In this document: positions 17,995 through 27,212 of the stretch, in pieces
Layout of the letters: each line of letters opens with the position of its first letter
How positions within the stretch are numbered: position 1 is the stretch's first letter
DNA from: an uncultured bacterium
Lineage (GTDB): Bacteria > Planctomycetota > GCA-002687715
Assembly: GCA_902826835.1 (NCBI GenBank)
Contig: CADEGH010000010.1
Coordinates: 1-64,000, forward strand
DNA length: 64,000 bases
Reading direction: 5' to 3'
The notes under the pieces: generated by a model
Database searches by the model: none
What the model was told of the DNA's origin: nothing
Seen by the model: only the letters and a program-made list of their open reading frames with translations
Made by a program: the position numbers and the translations under genes

Positions 17995-19258
17995 GGTCTG
18001 GTTGGTGGCGACGCGGGAGTACATGGAAAACGCCCGCACCAAGACGTTTTGGATTTCTCTCCTGGCGTTCCCGATCCTCATCACGGCGTCGGGGTTCTTT
18101 TCGGTGTGGCTCGGCCGATCCGAAAGCGAACGCAAATTCGTGATCGTGGACGACGGGAGCGGCCTCGCACCCGCGCTGCGCGCCCGGCTGGAGTTCGCTC
18201 CCGACCCGCGCTACCGGGAAGTCTTGGTCGAAGGCGGGGACGCGGGATCGCTGATTCAGGTGGCGCAAGCCGACGTCGCGGCGGATCGGCTGTTCGCTTT
18301 CGTGACCCTCCCCGCCGACCTACTCACGACCGGCACCGCCCGATACGTCTCCAAGAACTTGACCGATCGCGATCTGCTCGATTGGCTGCGTCGGCACCTC
18401 GAGGCCGAGGTTCACGAACGGCGTCTCTCCGGGGCGGGATTGGATCCGACCAACGTCCGCAAGCTCTTGGCCCCGGTGCAACTGGGTTCGGATCGGGTGA
18501 CCAGCGATGGCACCATCGCCAAGGTCGAAAAGAAGGACACCGCGCGGCAGTGGCTGCCAGTCGCCTTTGTCTACATCCTCTGGTTTGCGGTGTTCCTCAC
18601 CTCTCAGATGCTGCTCAACAGCACTATCGAAGAGAAGTCGAATCGGCTCATGGAGGTGCTGCTCGCTTCCATCTCGCCGCGGCAAATCATGAAGGGCAAG
18701 ATCCTGGGCATCGCGCTCACGGGTTTGACCGTGCTCGGGGCCTGGGTCCTCTACTTCTTCATCGCCCTGAAGGCGCTCCCCCTGATTCTCGGGAAGAGCC
18801 TGCCCGTGGACTTCGGGGGTCTGGTCGCCGACCCGCTCTATCTCACCTCGTTTTTGTTCTATTTCGTCTGCGGCTACTCGATGATCGCCGCGATCACCGC
18901 CGGGATCGGGAGCCTGTGCTCGACCGCGAAAGAGGCCCAGGGTCTCTACATGCCGCTCACGATGGTGTTGGTGGTCCCGCTCATGACCATGGCGGCGATC
19001 GGCAAAGATCCGAACAGCACTCTGGCCAAGATCCTGTCGATGATCCCGATCTACACCCCGTTCGTGATGATGAACCGGGCCGCCGGGCCACCCGAAGTGT
19101 GGGAGTACGTCGTCAGCACGATCATCATGGTGGGAGCCACCCTGCTCGCGTTCCGGATGGCGGCGCGGCTCTTCCAGTTGGGAGTGCTCATGACCGGGAA
19201 GCCGCCCAAACTCGGCGAAATCTGGAAGCTCCTGCGCACCACCAACACCAAGGCCTGA
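17987..19258 (+). CDS. ABC-2 type transporter permease (NatB-like)
   Basis: This 423-aa integral membrane protein has a first transmembrane segment at about 22-42, a large extracytoplasmic domain of about 150 residues, and a bundle of five or more helices from about 190 to the C-terminus. The segment EEKSNRLMEVLLASISPRQI is typical of ABC-2 permeases of the NatB/YhaP kind. It overlaps the ATPase gene by eight bases and completes the exporter. Sodium or peptide export is known for relatives; the cargo here cannot be deduced. Confidence 0.9.
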   Translation: MNKVWLVATREYMENARTKTFWISLLAFPILITASGFFSVWLGRSESERKFVIVDDGSGLAPALRARLEFAPDPRYREVLVEGGDAGSLIQVAQADVAADRLFAFVTLPADLLTTGTARYVSKNLTDRDLLDWLRRHLEAEVHERRLSGAGLDPTNVRKLLAPVQLGSDRVTSDGTIAKVEKKDTARQWLPVAFVYILWFAVFLTSQMLLNSTIEEKSNRLMEVLLASISPRQIMKGKILGIALTGLTVLGAWVLYFFIALKALPLILGKSLPVDFGGLVADPLYLTSFLFYFVCGYSMIAAITAGIGSLCSTAKEAQGLYMPLTMVLVVPLMTMAAIGKDPNSTLAKILSMIPIYTPFVMMNRAAGPPEVWEYVVSTIIMVGATLLAFRMAARLFQLGVLMTGKPPKLGEIWKLLRTTNTKA

Positions 19259-19279
19259 GCCGACTTCGCCTCGCGGCGC

Positions 19280-20722
19280 TCAGCGCGGCTTCAGCACGGC
19301 GTAACCCCGGATTTGCCCGCGCAATCGGTCGTAGGCTCGTTGGTCGCGCCACAGGGCGGAGGTCTCCAAGCCCGCCGCTTCCGCCTCATTCCGCAGGCAA
19401 TTCGGGTGGGGGTGAATGTGGACGGCCTCGTTGTAGAGGTAGAGATCGCCGATCTCATGATCGGGGTTGACGGCCTTGAGAACCGTCTTCTTCGAAATGG
19501 GAGGGAGCGTCCCCGGCTGCAAATAGTCGGAGAGGAAGGTCAAGTATATGGCGCCTCCCGGCAACAGGTGGCGACGTGAATCCTCGAGCATCCGAATCCG
19601 CGCGGAGGCGGGCAAAATCATGTTGTACAGGCCGGAGAGGATGAGAACGCTGCCAAATCGGGCGTCATCGAGATCGAAGCCCACCGCCTCGCCGACCCGG
19701 TATTCGACCGAGACTCCGTGGCGCTCGGAGAGGCTCCGCGCCAAGTCCAGCATGCGAGGCTCCCGGTCGATCCCGACCACCGTATGACCGAGTTTGGCCA
19801 ATGCCACACACTCCCGTCCGGGGCCGCAGCCGATCACGAGGACGGGACCGGAGGGAAGCGGATGGCGCCGGAGCAAGACCTCCTCGATGAGCGTGAGGCC
19901 CGCTTCGATGTTCTCGTCGAGCGCAGTGAAGTCCTGGATGGCCTTACCGGCGTACAGCCGGCGGCGGCCTTCGTCTTTCTGCGCGGTGGTCAACAGGCCG
20001 GCCCGCCACCGATCGAGGGGCTGGCGCCAGAGGAACCCGGCAATCTCGATTTTGCGCAGCAGGCTCGAGGCGATGGCCAAACCCGCTCCCAGGGTGCGAC
20101 GCAGGAGCGGGCTCGCGCGCAGGGGGCGAACCCAAAACAGCCGGACCGCTCCGAGTAAGGGGCGGTAGAGAAACGAAGTCAATCTCCCCTTGGCCCTCGA
20201 GGTTCCGCCGTGGATGGAGACAACGACCGGAGCGGCATTTCCGTGGCTCGAGACTCGCCCGACCACCACCCCGAGGAATTGGCTCTGGGTGACCTGGTCG
20301 ATTCGCTCAGAAGTGTCGCCGCGTACCAACCAGGCATCTTCGCGCTGGCCGATCACCCGGTGGGCGACCAGGTGCGATTCGTCGGGAGTGAAAAACAGCA
20401 CGTCCCCGCGGCGGATGGTGTCCAAGGAACGCGGCTCGACTCGGAGCACGGATCCATCCGGTAGGGTTGGGCGCATGCTTTGACCCCGGGCCTCGAAGTC
20501 GAGGGCGTGGCCGGCGGCGAGGACGGCGCGCACGAGCTTCACCACTTCGGGCGCCTCCATCGCGACGGGGGAGTCGGCCGCGGTGTCCGAGGCACCGGCC
20601 GTCGCTGAGGGAGTCTCCAGGCGCGCGAGGCGCAAATCGGCGACGCCTCCGTCCAAAGGGACAAAGAAGCGTCCCTTTTGGAGGTCGATGGACACTCGGC
20701 TCTCGGTCATCGTGGCGGACAT
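19280..20722 (-). CDS. S26-type peptidase domain fused to SAM methyltransferase
   Basis: This 480-aa protein joins two unrelated domains. Residues 60-155 resemble signal peptidase/S24-S26 domains: GQSMRPTLPDG (Ser82), RRGDVLFF, LVAHRVIG with His121 where classic bacterial signal peptidase has Lys, and RGDTSERID with Asp136 and Asp142. The His variant recalls SipW/SEC11-type enzymes with a Ser-His-Asp set. After a basic linker, residues 265-480 are a class I methyltransferase with VLVIGCGPGRE at 294-304 and VVGIDRE as the ribose-binding acid. No hydrophobic anchor of signal-peptidase type is evident. The start has the strong site GGAAGGAGGG. Processing and methylation of one substrate is a guess. 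Confidence 0.75.
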   Translation of the reverse strand: MSATMTESRVSIDLQKGRFFVPLDGGVADLRLARLETPSATAGASDTAADSPVAMEAPEVVKLVRAVLAAGHALDFEARGQSMRPTLPDGSVLRVEPRSLDTIRRGDVLFFTPDESHLVAHRVIGQREDAWLVRGDTSERIDQVTQSQFLGVVVGRVSSHGNAAPVVVSIHGGTSRAKGRLTSFLYRPLLGAVRLFWVRPLRASPLLRRTLGAGLAIASSLLRKIEIAGFLWRQPLDRWRAGLLTTAQKDEGRRRLYAGKAIQDFTALDENIEAGLTLIEEVLLRRHPLPSGPVLVIGCGPGRECVALAKLGHTVVGIDREPRMLDLARSLSERHGVSVEYRVGEAVGFDLDDARFGSVLILSGLYNMILPASARIRMLEDSRRHLLPGGAIYLTFLSDYLQPGTLPPISKKTVLKAVNPDHEIGDLYLYNEAVHIHPHPNCLRNEAEAAGLETSALWRDQRAYDRLRGQIRGYAVLKPR

Positions 20723-20786
20723 GCTCCCTCCTTCCCTCGGTCGCCGCCAACTGGCCTCCGGAGAAAAAGTGCGGCCTGTGGCCTGG

Positions 20787-21305
20787 TCACTTGGCCAGGC
20801 TGATGGCGGAGCGAGCCAGATGGCGGTCGAAGTGCACCTCCAGCCAAAGGGAGGTGTTGGATTTGTCCCCGGTCGGGTTGATGTCGACGCGCAAGTGTTC
20901 GTGCCTCGGCTGCTCGGTGAGGAACTCGGTCTCGAGGGCGATGGCCTTCTCACTGAACTGGGCCGAGAAGCGCGCCGGTTCATCCAGGACGAGTTCCCAC
21001 TTCGAGTCCTTCACGCGGCGGGCGAGCAGGCGGTAGCGCCCCTTCGGGACCGCTTTGCCGCCTACCTTGCAGTCGCGGCTGAGTTCGAGATGCGCATTGG
21101 CGAGGTGCCAGCCCTGGCCCTCGGGCATCTTCGCGAACCCATCGGCATCGAAGGTGACGGTCAGGTGGGAGAGCTCGAGAGAGATTGCCTCCGCGCCTCG
21201 GCCCACCACGCAGGAGACTTTTTTCTCGAAGTGAGGATGAAGCTCGGATGGGGGATCACTGAGGAGGGCAAGCGTCGGGAGAAGCCCGAAAAGCAGTATG
21301 GCCAT
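20787..21305 (-). CDS. Secreted DUF2911-like protein
   Basis: This 172-aa protein has a short hydrophobic signal (AILLFGLLPTLALL). The body resembles DUF2911 proteins: a first strand region, then KVGGKAVPKGRYRLLARR and KWELVLD, matching the family's GkklpaGtYsL and W-x-vilN segments. The role of the family is unknown. The ATG at 21305 was preferred to one at 21425 because the signal peptide follows it directly. It lies 64 bp upstream of the peptidase/methyltransferase fusion on the same strand and is divergent from the MBOAT gene. Confidence 0.6.
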   Translation of the reverse strand: MAILLFGLLPTLALLSDPPSELHPHFEKKVSCVVGRGAEAISLELSHLTVTFDADGFAKMPEGQGWHLANAHLELSRDCKVGGKAVPKGRYRLLARRVKDSKWELVLDEPARFSAQFSEKAIALETEFLTEQPRHEHLRVDINPTGDKSNTSLWLEVHFDRHLARSAISLAK

Positions 21306-21423
21306 GGAGGTTTCCTTCGTTGCGGTCAGGGGTTCGCCCAAGCTCGGCGCCCCGGCGAAAGCCGCGGGCGGGAGTTTTCGGCTCCGGGCGCTCCCAAGGC
21401 TATACTCCCGCGGCTTAGCCCGC

Positions 21424-22842
21424 ATGTCCTTCGACTCTTGGATCTACGCCCTCTTTCTGCCCACCGTCTGGCTCCTTTACGTGGGCCTCGGGCATCGCGC
21501 ACAAAACCGCCTGCTCTTGCTGTCGAGTTGGCTCTTCTACGGGTATTGGGACTGGCGGTTTCTCGGCCTCCTCGTCGCGTCGAGCCTCCTTGACTGGGGG
21601 TGTGCATTGCGAATCGAGGGCGGCGAGTCCCCCAAAGTCCGGCGGCGCTACGTCACCCTGAGTGTACTCGGCAATCTGTCGATCCTCGGATTCTTCAAGT
21701 ACGCCGACTTCTTCCTTGAGTCGCTCGGCGAGGCGCTCGCCCGATTCGGACTCGAAGGGGCGATGCCGAGTCTGCGCATCGTGCTGCCGGTCGGAATCTC
21801 CTTCTACACCTTCCAGACGATGAGCTACACGCTGGATGTGTACCGGCAACAGATGCCGGCGTGCCGAAGCCTCCTCGACTTTTCCCTCTACGTCAGTTTT
21901 TTCCCGCAACTCGTGGCGGGTCCGATCGAGCGCGCTTCCCGTCTCATTCCGCAGATTCAAAACCCGAGAGTGGTCACCAACCGTCACCTCGGGGAGGGGG
22001 CGTGGCTGATCCTCTTCGGTCTCTTCAAGAAGGTGGCGTTGGCGGACGCGATGGCCCGCGAAGTCAATCTGACCTTCGGGGATCTGTCCGGGGCCACCAC
22101 GGTGGAACTCTGGCGAGCGGTGTACCTCTTCACATTCCAGATCTACTGTGACTTTTCTGGGTACAGCGACATCGCGAGAGGGAGCGCCAAGCTCCTCGGC
22201 TTCGATCTGATGGTGAATTTCCGCCAGCCGTTCTTGGCTTCGAGTCTGCAAGATCTGTGGCGACGCTGGCACGTCTCCCTCTCGAGCTGGCTGCGCGACT
22301 ACGTGTACGTTCCCTTGGGGGGAAGCCGCGGCGGTGCCTGGTTGGCTGCGCGCAATTTGCTGATCACCTTCACCCTCTCCGGCCTTTGGCACGGCGCCCA
22401 GTGGAACTACGTCCTGTGGGGCCTCTGGCACGGCGTCCTGCTCGTGGTGGAGAGGTGCTTTCGATCGCCCGAGGTATCACCGGCTACGAGGCTCGGCGGG
22501 GCGCCGTGGACGCTTCGCCGCATCCTCGCGACGGTGCTGGTCTTTCACTGGCTCGCATTGGCTTTTGTGCTGTTTCGAGCCCCCTCGTTGTCGGCGGCGA
22601 TGGATGTCTTCCGGGGTCTCTGGCCCGGAGTTCAGACGATGACCGGGCGAGGGTCGCTCTATTTGGTCGCTTATTACGCGGCCATCATTGTCGCCTTCGA
22701 TTTGTTGCAGGAGTCCACACAATCGCACGTCACGCCGACCCGTTGGCCGTGGCCCGTGCGGGGGGCCCTCTACGCCATCATGATTCTCTTCATCACTGCC
22801 TGGAGTTGGGGTGATTCCGTCTTCATCTACTTCCAATTCTGA
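21424..22842 (+). CDS. MBOAT family O-acyltransferase (AlgI-like)
   Basis: This 472-aa multi-pass membrane enzyme moves acyl groups, usually acetyl, to an extracytoplasmic polysaccharide. Family hallmarks are VGISFYTFQTMSYTLDVYR, FFPQLVAGPIERA, LRDYVYVPLGG and the histidine pair in GLWHGAQWNYVLWGLWHG (His323 and His337). About ten hydrophobic segments are visible. The next gene, which overlaps its end by 32 bp from its GTG start, encodes an SGNH/AlgX-like protein of the kind that finishes the acetyl transfer. The polymer is not evident because no glycosyltransferases are nearby. Confidence 0.92.
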   Translation: MSFDSWIYALFLPTVWLLYVGLGHRAQNRLLLLSSWLFYGYWDWRFLGLLVASSLLDWGCALRIEGGESPKVRRRYVTLSVLGNLSILGFFKYADFFLESLGEALARFGLEGAMPSLRIVLPVGISFYTFQTMSYTLDVYRQQMPACRSLLDFSLYVSFFPQLVAGPIERASRLIPQIQNPRVVTNRHLGEGAWLILFGLFKKVALADAMAREVNLTFGDLSGATTVELWRAVYLFTFQIYCDFSGYSDIARGSAKLLGFDLMVNFRQPFLASSLQDLWRRWHVSLSSWLRDYVYVPLGGSRGGAWLAARNLLITFTLSGLWHGAQWNYVLWGLWHGVLLVVERCFRSPEVSPATRLGGAPWTLRRILATVLVFHWLALAFVLFRAPSLSAAMDVFRGLWPGVQTMTGRGSLYLVAYYAAIIVAFDLLQESTQSHVTPTRWPWPVRGALYAIMILFITAWSWGDSVFIYFQF

Positions 22843-23824
22843 GTCGCGAAGCTGGCAAGTGAAGCCGAGGATCCCTTGGGATTGGGCGCTCGCTCTCGGC
22901 CTCGTGGTGATTGCCAACTGGATGGTCGGCGCCCTGGCTGCGCGCTCCGGCGAAGGCATGGGCAAGGAGTGGGCCGTGATCGCCCACCTCCGTCCGATCG
23001 ACGAACGCCTGCGGATCTATCCCGATGCGCCCACCGTCTTGGTGGGGTCGTCACTCGCCGCCCGAATTCCGGTCGAGGATCTGAGTCTCAGTCTGGACGC
23101 GATCCGGATGGGTCCGGTGCTCGAGGTCTCGAATTTTGGCGCCAACGCCGGGGCGGTGCTGTACGCGATCGAGAAGGTGGTATTGCCCAGAACTCGGCCG
23201 AAGTGGCTCCTTTACGCGATCGACAGTCAGGCGATCAACGAAAACGGGTTGCGACGCCGCGAGCAGAGCATCGTGGTCGGCACCATGAAGTTCTTGGCGG
23301 AGGATCGCGGGCGATGGTGGTCGGTGTGGTGGGCCTACGACCACGTGCCGGTCTATCGGCATCAATTCAAGCTCAGGACGTTTTTGCAGCGTCCCTGGCG
23401 GTCGCCGTTCCCGGTGCGCAAGTCCCGCGAGCCCGTGTCCGGACCTCCTCGCCCGTGGACGATTGCCGATTCCCCCCAGAACCACGAAGCCGAGCGCGAC
23501 CTCGAATTCGGGCCGCAGGGTCGAGCCGAGTTGCGGCGCATGGCGGAGCTCTGCGCCGAACGGGGTATCCGGTTGGTTTTCCTCAACATGCCGATCTCGG
23601 AAGAGCACTACACTTTCTACGGAGAGGACGGGCGACGGCGCTACCGCGAGCAATACCGGGAACCGGTGTCCGCCTTCGTGACGTCCCTCGGTGCGGAATG
23701 GGTCGACCTCAACGACGGCAGTTTCGACCACGAACATTTCCTGGATAGCAACCACTTGGGGCGGGCCGGCACCGACAAGCTCATTCCCATGATCCAAGTC
23801 TCCCTCGCCGCTCTCGCCAAGTGA
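22811..23824 (+). CDS. Membrane-anchored SGNH/AlgX-like hydrolase-fold protein
   Basis: This 337-aa protein has one N-terminal transmembrane segment (about 23-44) and an extracytoplasmic SGNH-like domain. The nucleophile block is TVLVGSSLAARIP (Ser80/Ser81) and the C-terminal D-x-x-H is LDSNHLG (Asp312, His315), as in AlgX/AlgJ O-acetyltransferases. The GTG start at 22811 follows GGAG and keeps the anchor intact; a GTG at 22859, just after the preceding stop, is a plausible alternative. With the MBOAT protein it probably forms an O-acetylation pair, the MBOAT moving the acyl group across the membrane and this protein placing it. Confidence 0.75.
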   Translation: MIPSSSTSNSESRSWQVKPRIPWDWALALGLVVIANWMVGALAARSGEGMGKEWAVIAHLRPIDERLRIYPDAPTVLVGSSLAARIPVEDLSLSLDAIRMGPVLEVSNFGANAGAVLYAIEKVVLPRTRPKWLLYAIDSQAINENGLRRREQSIVVGTMKFLAEDRGRWWSVWWAYDHVPVYRHQFKLRTFLQRPWRSPFPVRKSREPVSGPPRPWTIADSPQNHEAERDLEFGPQGRAELRRMAELCAERGIRLVFLNMPISEEHYTFYGEDGRRRYREQYREPVSAFVTSLGAEWVDLNDGSFDHEHFLDSNHLGRAGTDKLIPMIQVSLAALAK

Positions 23825-23869
23825 CGGAGTCGCGGAGCGCGCTCGAGGGGCTCGCTGGTAGGATGATGC

Positions 23870-26800
23870 GTGGATAAGTCACCCCCGCCTCCCGAGCCGA
23901 TACTCATCCAGGGCAAAGATCGGATCGGTCGTTATCGGCTGGCGAGCCGCCTCGGCAGCGGCGGATTTGGCGAGGTCTTCCTGGGCATCGACGAGGAACT
24001 CGCGCGGCCGGCGGCGGTGAAGATTCTGAAGACCGGCGCTGGGCTCGTTCCCGATGCCCTGGAGCGGTTTCAGCGTGAGGCGCGCCTCCTGGCCAGCCTC
24101 CGGCATCCGGGAATCTGCGACGTCTACGAGACCGGGGTCGACGACGGGGTCGCATTCATCGCGATGCGACGGGTGTCGGGGGTGAGCCTCGCGCAGGAAA
24201 TTCGGTTGCGCCGCGATGAATCGAGCGTGGAGTCGACGATGCTCGTCGACATTGGAAGCGGCGACCGCGATTCGACCATCGTGGGCTCCGCGGACCCCCG
24301 AACTCGGGCGGAGACGATTCGCCCGACCATAGAATTGATCGAGAAGGTGGCGCGGGCCCTCCACGCCGCCCACGAGGCGGGGGTGATCCACCGCGATGTC
24401 AAGCCCGCCAACATCTTGGTCGACGAACATCGCGAACCCGTGCTCGTCGATTTTGGGCTCGCCCGCGAGCTCGAGAGTGTCGACGCATCGTTGACTCAGA
24501 CCGGGGAAGTGATGGGCACCCCGGCCTACATGGCTCCAGAGCAATTGCGCGCCGGCGGAGGGCCTATCGATCGACGCGTGGACGTGTGGGCCCTCGGAGT
24601 CACTCTGTACGAAGCGTTGATGCTGAGACGCCCGTTCGAGGGCCCTTCCCGGGAGGCCATTTTCGCCGCGATCTTGGGGGAAGATGTTCCTAATCCCGAA
24701 CGCTACGGGGTGGGCCTGCCGACAGACTTGAAAATCATTCTGGCGACCGCGCTCGAGAAAGACATTTTTCGGCGCTATGTGTCTGCGGGTGCGATGGCGG
24801 ACGACCTTCGCGCTTTCCTGGAAGGTCGGCCGATTGCCGCGCGGCCACTCAGTCTCGCGGGCCGGGTGCGCCGCTTCGTCCGGCGCGATCCGAAACTCTC
24901 ATTGGCGGTGGGGCTCCTCCTCCTTTTGTTCCCGTTGGCCGCCGGACTGCTGACGCAACATTTTCAAAGTCGCCCGGCGTTGGCCCGCGCCGAGCAACTC
25001 CGGATTCGCGAGATCCAAGACGGCTTGATCGCCGAGGCCATCACGCACTGGACTGCCGGCCGGTTGGAACCCGCCCAGGCAGCGCTCTCAAAGGCGCGCA
25101 GGCTGCCCGGGGGATCCGCGGAGTCCTTGGGACTCTTGGTGTGGATCCACGGCAATGCCGGCGACGCCGAATCAGTCTTGAGGCTGCTCGACGAAGCCGC
25201 GGACGCCGGTCTGGATGGCCTAGGGATCTTGCCCGAACTGCGGGCTCGCGCCGTCGCGATGCAGGGCGGCCACTCCGGATTCGCTCCGCTTCCTCTGACC
25301 ACCCTGCGGTCCGCGACGGATCATTGGTTGGCGGCAGAAGTGCAGGCAATTGTCGCCCCGCGCGAAGCGCTGAGCCACGCGAGGCGCGCCATCCTCCTGT
25401 CGGATTCACCGCGCTTGCACCACTTCTTGACTTTGGCCTGGGCGGGTGGTCATAGCGGCGACTCCGTGGCGGTGGAGGAGGTGCGCGGCGCCATCGAGGC
25501 GCGTTGGCCCAACGCCGCGGCAGCGTGGAACGCGCTCGGGGCGGCGTACCATTTGATGACCCAGGCGAAGGAGGCGCGGACGTGTTACGACCGCGCCCTC
25601 GCGCTCGATCCGGATTCGACCAGCGTGCAGCTCAACCTCGCGAACCTCTTGGTCAAAGAGTCGGAGGCGCAGGTGGCGATCCCGATTTACGAGCGGCTCC
25701 TCGCGAACAATCCCGGTGATGCCGTCCTTCACCGCAATCTCGGAATGGCGCGCGAGGGCATGGGTGACTTGGCACGGGCGGTGGATGCCTGGACGGAGTC
25801 GATTCGACTCGATCCTCGCGACCCCAAGAGCCACGAGTTTCTCCTGCGTGTCCTTTGGCTTTTGGGCCGTCACCAGGAATTGGAAGCGGCGGGGGCCAGG
25901 GCGGCCACGCTGCATCCCGGGATCGCGGAGTTCATGGAAGCACGAGGGAGGGCCGCGTCCGCGCTTCGCAAGCCCGAGGAGGCGATTGCCCATTTCGAAC
26001 GTGCTCTCGAAATAGACCCCGAGTTTTTTCCCGCGGTGATCCAGTTGACCGCCGCACTGGCCCAGAGTGGCAAAGCGCAAGCCGCGGCAGCGATGGCGGA
26101 GCGCGGCGTCCAACTCCGACCAGACTCCGCGGAGGCGCACTCCAACTTGGGTCTCGTCCTGCGGATGCTCGGGCAAGGGGAGCGGGCGAACTCCGAGTTT
26201 CGCGCCGCCATCGCCCTGGATGCGAAACGGTGGGAACCTACGGTGGCTCTCACCAACGACTTGGCCGGTCAGGGACGCATCGCCGAGGCCCAGGCTTTGT
26301 TGGACGCCTATGAGACGGCCGGCGGACGCGAGCCGGAGGCCAAACTCCAGGGCGGGTTTCTGGCGACTCGCATGGGTCAGGTGAGCCGAGCGATCCGTCT
26401 TTATTACGAATTCCTCGCCGCCCGCCCCGATCATTTTCGAGCGCTGAGCAATCTCGGATTCGCCCTCTACGACCTTCATGACCTGCGCGCTGCGATCGAG
26501 CGTTTCGACCAAGCTCTTGCCAACAAACCGGACTTTGCCAGCGCCCACTACGGCCGGGGTCAGGCACTGCGCCGCGTCGGGCGCTACCGGGAGTCGATCG
26601 AGTCCCTGCTGCGGGCTGAGGAGTTGGGTCGGAGCGAAACCAATTGGAATCGGCCCACCGCGCGAGCGCTCGAAGAAACCCGACGACTGGCCGCGATTGC
26701 CGATCGCCTGGACGGAGGGGAGGGGGAACCCGAATCGGACGTGCGCCCGGAGATGCGGCTCGAGTGGGCGGAAGTCCGGTTGGCACGCGGGGATTCTCGT

Positions 26801-27160
26801 CGCGCCTTCGAACTCAGTCGCGACGCGTTTACCGAAGACCCGGATCTCCGGTCGCTCTCGGATCTCTTCCGGGGTCCGCTCTACCGCGCCTTGCTCGCCG
26901 CCGTCTCCCTCCCGGCTACCGACGCGGATGCTCCGGCGATCCGCCAGCTCATGCTTGAGTGGCTCGAATTCGAGGCCCAGCGCATCGAGCGCATCCGGGA
27001 GGCCGGCGACGCCAACGCTGCCGCTCGAGCCACCTCGCCTTACCTCGACGGCTCACCCTTCGCTACGCTCCGCTCCGACGCCACTATCGCTACCTACGAA
27101 GCCGAAGCTCAGGCCGCCTGGCGCGCGCTTTGGATCAAATTCCAGACTGCCTCGGAGTGA
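23870..27160 (+). CDS. Ser/Thr protein kinase with membrane segment and TPR array
   Basis: This 1096-aa protein has a Hanks-type kinase at about 20-330: glycine loop LGSGGFGEVF (28-37), Lys51, catalytic HRDVKPAN (His174-Asp176), DFG (Asp194) and GTPAYMAPE (APE at 223). An insertion of about 40 Ser/Asp-rich residues sits between the lobes' hinge and the helix before the catalytic loop. One transmembrane helix lies at about 343-365, followed by some 600 residues of TPR repeats with the usual A-x-NLG and P-x-F pattern. Kinase inside, TPRs outside would be the usual topology. GTG is the start, 45 bp after the SGNH gene, so it may share that transcript. Confidence 0.93.
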   Translation: MDKSPPPPEPILIQGKDRIGRYRLASRLGSGGFGEVFLGIDEELARPAAVKILKTGAGLVPDALERFQREARLLASLRHPGICDVYETGVDDGVAFIAMRRVSGVSLAQEIRLRRDESSVESTMLVDIGSGDRDSTIVGSADPRTRAETIRPTIELIEKVARALHAAHEAGVIHRDVKPANILVDEHREPVLVDFGLARELESVDASLTQTGEVMGTPAYMAPEQLRAGGGPIDRRVDVWALGVTLYEALMLRRPFEGPSREAIFAAILGEDVPNPERYGVGLPTDLKIILATALEKDIFRRYVSAGAMADDLRAFLEGRPIAARPLSLAGRVRRFVRRDPKLSLAVGLLLLLFPLAAGLLTQHFQSRPALARAEQLRIREIQDGLIAEAITHWTAGRLEPAQAALSKARRLPGGSAESLGLLVWIHGNAGDAESVLRLLDEAADAGLDGLGILPELRARAVAMQGGHSGFAPLPLTTLRSATDHWLAAEVQAIVAPREALSHARRAILLSDSPRLHHFLTLAWAGGHSGDSVAVEEVRGAIEARWPNAAAAWNALGAAYHLMTQAKEARTCYDRALALDPDSTSVQLNLANLLVKESEAQVAIPIYERLLANNPGDAVLHRNLGMAREGMGDLARAVDAWTESIRLDPRDPKSHEFLLRVLWLLGRHQELEAAGARAATLHPGIAEFMEARGRAASALRKPEEAIAHFERALEIDPEFFPAVIQLTAALAQSGKAQAAAAMAERGVQLRPDSAEAHSNLGLVLRMLGQGERANSEFRAAIALDAKRWEPTVALTNDLAGQGRIAEAQALLDAYETAGGREPEAKLQGGFLATRMGQVSRAIRLYYEFLAARPDHFRALSNLGFALYDLHDLRAAIERFDQALANKPDFASAHYGRGQALRRVGRYRESIESLLRAEELGRSETNWNRPTARALEETRRLAAIADRLDGGEGEPESDVRPEMRLEWAEVRLARGDSRRAFELSRDAFTEDPDLRSLSDLFRGPLYRALLAAVSLPATDADAPAIRQLMLEWLEFEAQRIERIREAGDANAAARATSPYLDGSPFATLRSDATIATYEAEAQAAWRALWIKFQTASE

Positions 27161-27212
27161 TTGAGGATGTGGGGGGGCCGCCAGTCCGCCACCTTGGGGA
27201 GACGGGCCTATC

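Noticed and set aside
16900..18135. Upstream extension of the beta-helix gene to 18135
   Set aside because: The extension is antisense to a clear ABC ATPase gene; the signal peptide begins at the ATG at 16899.
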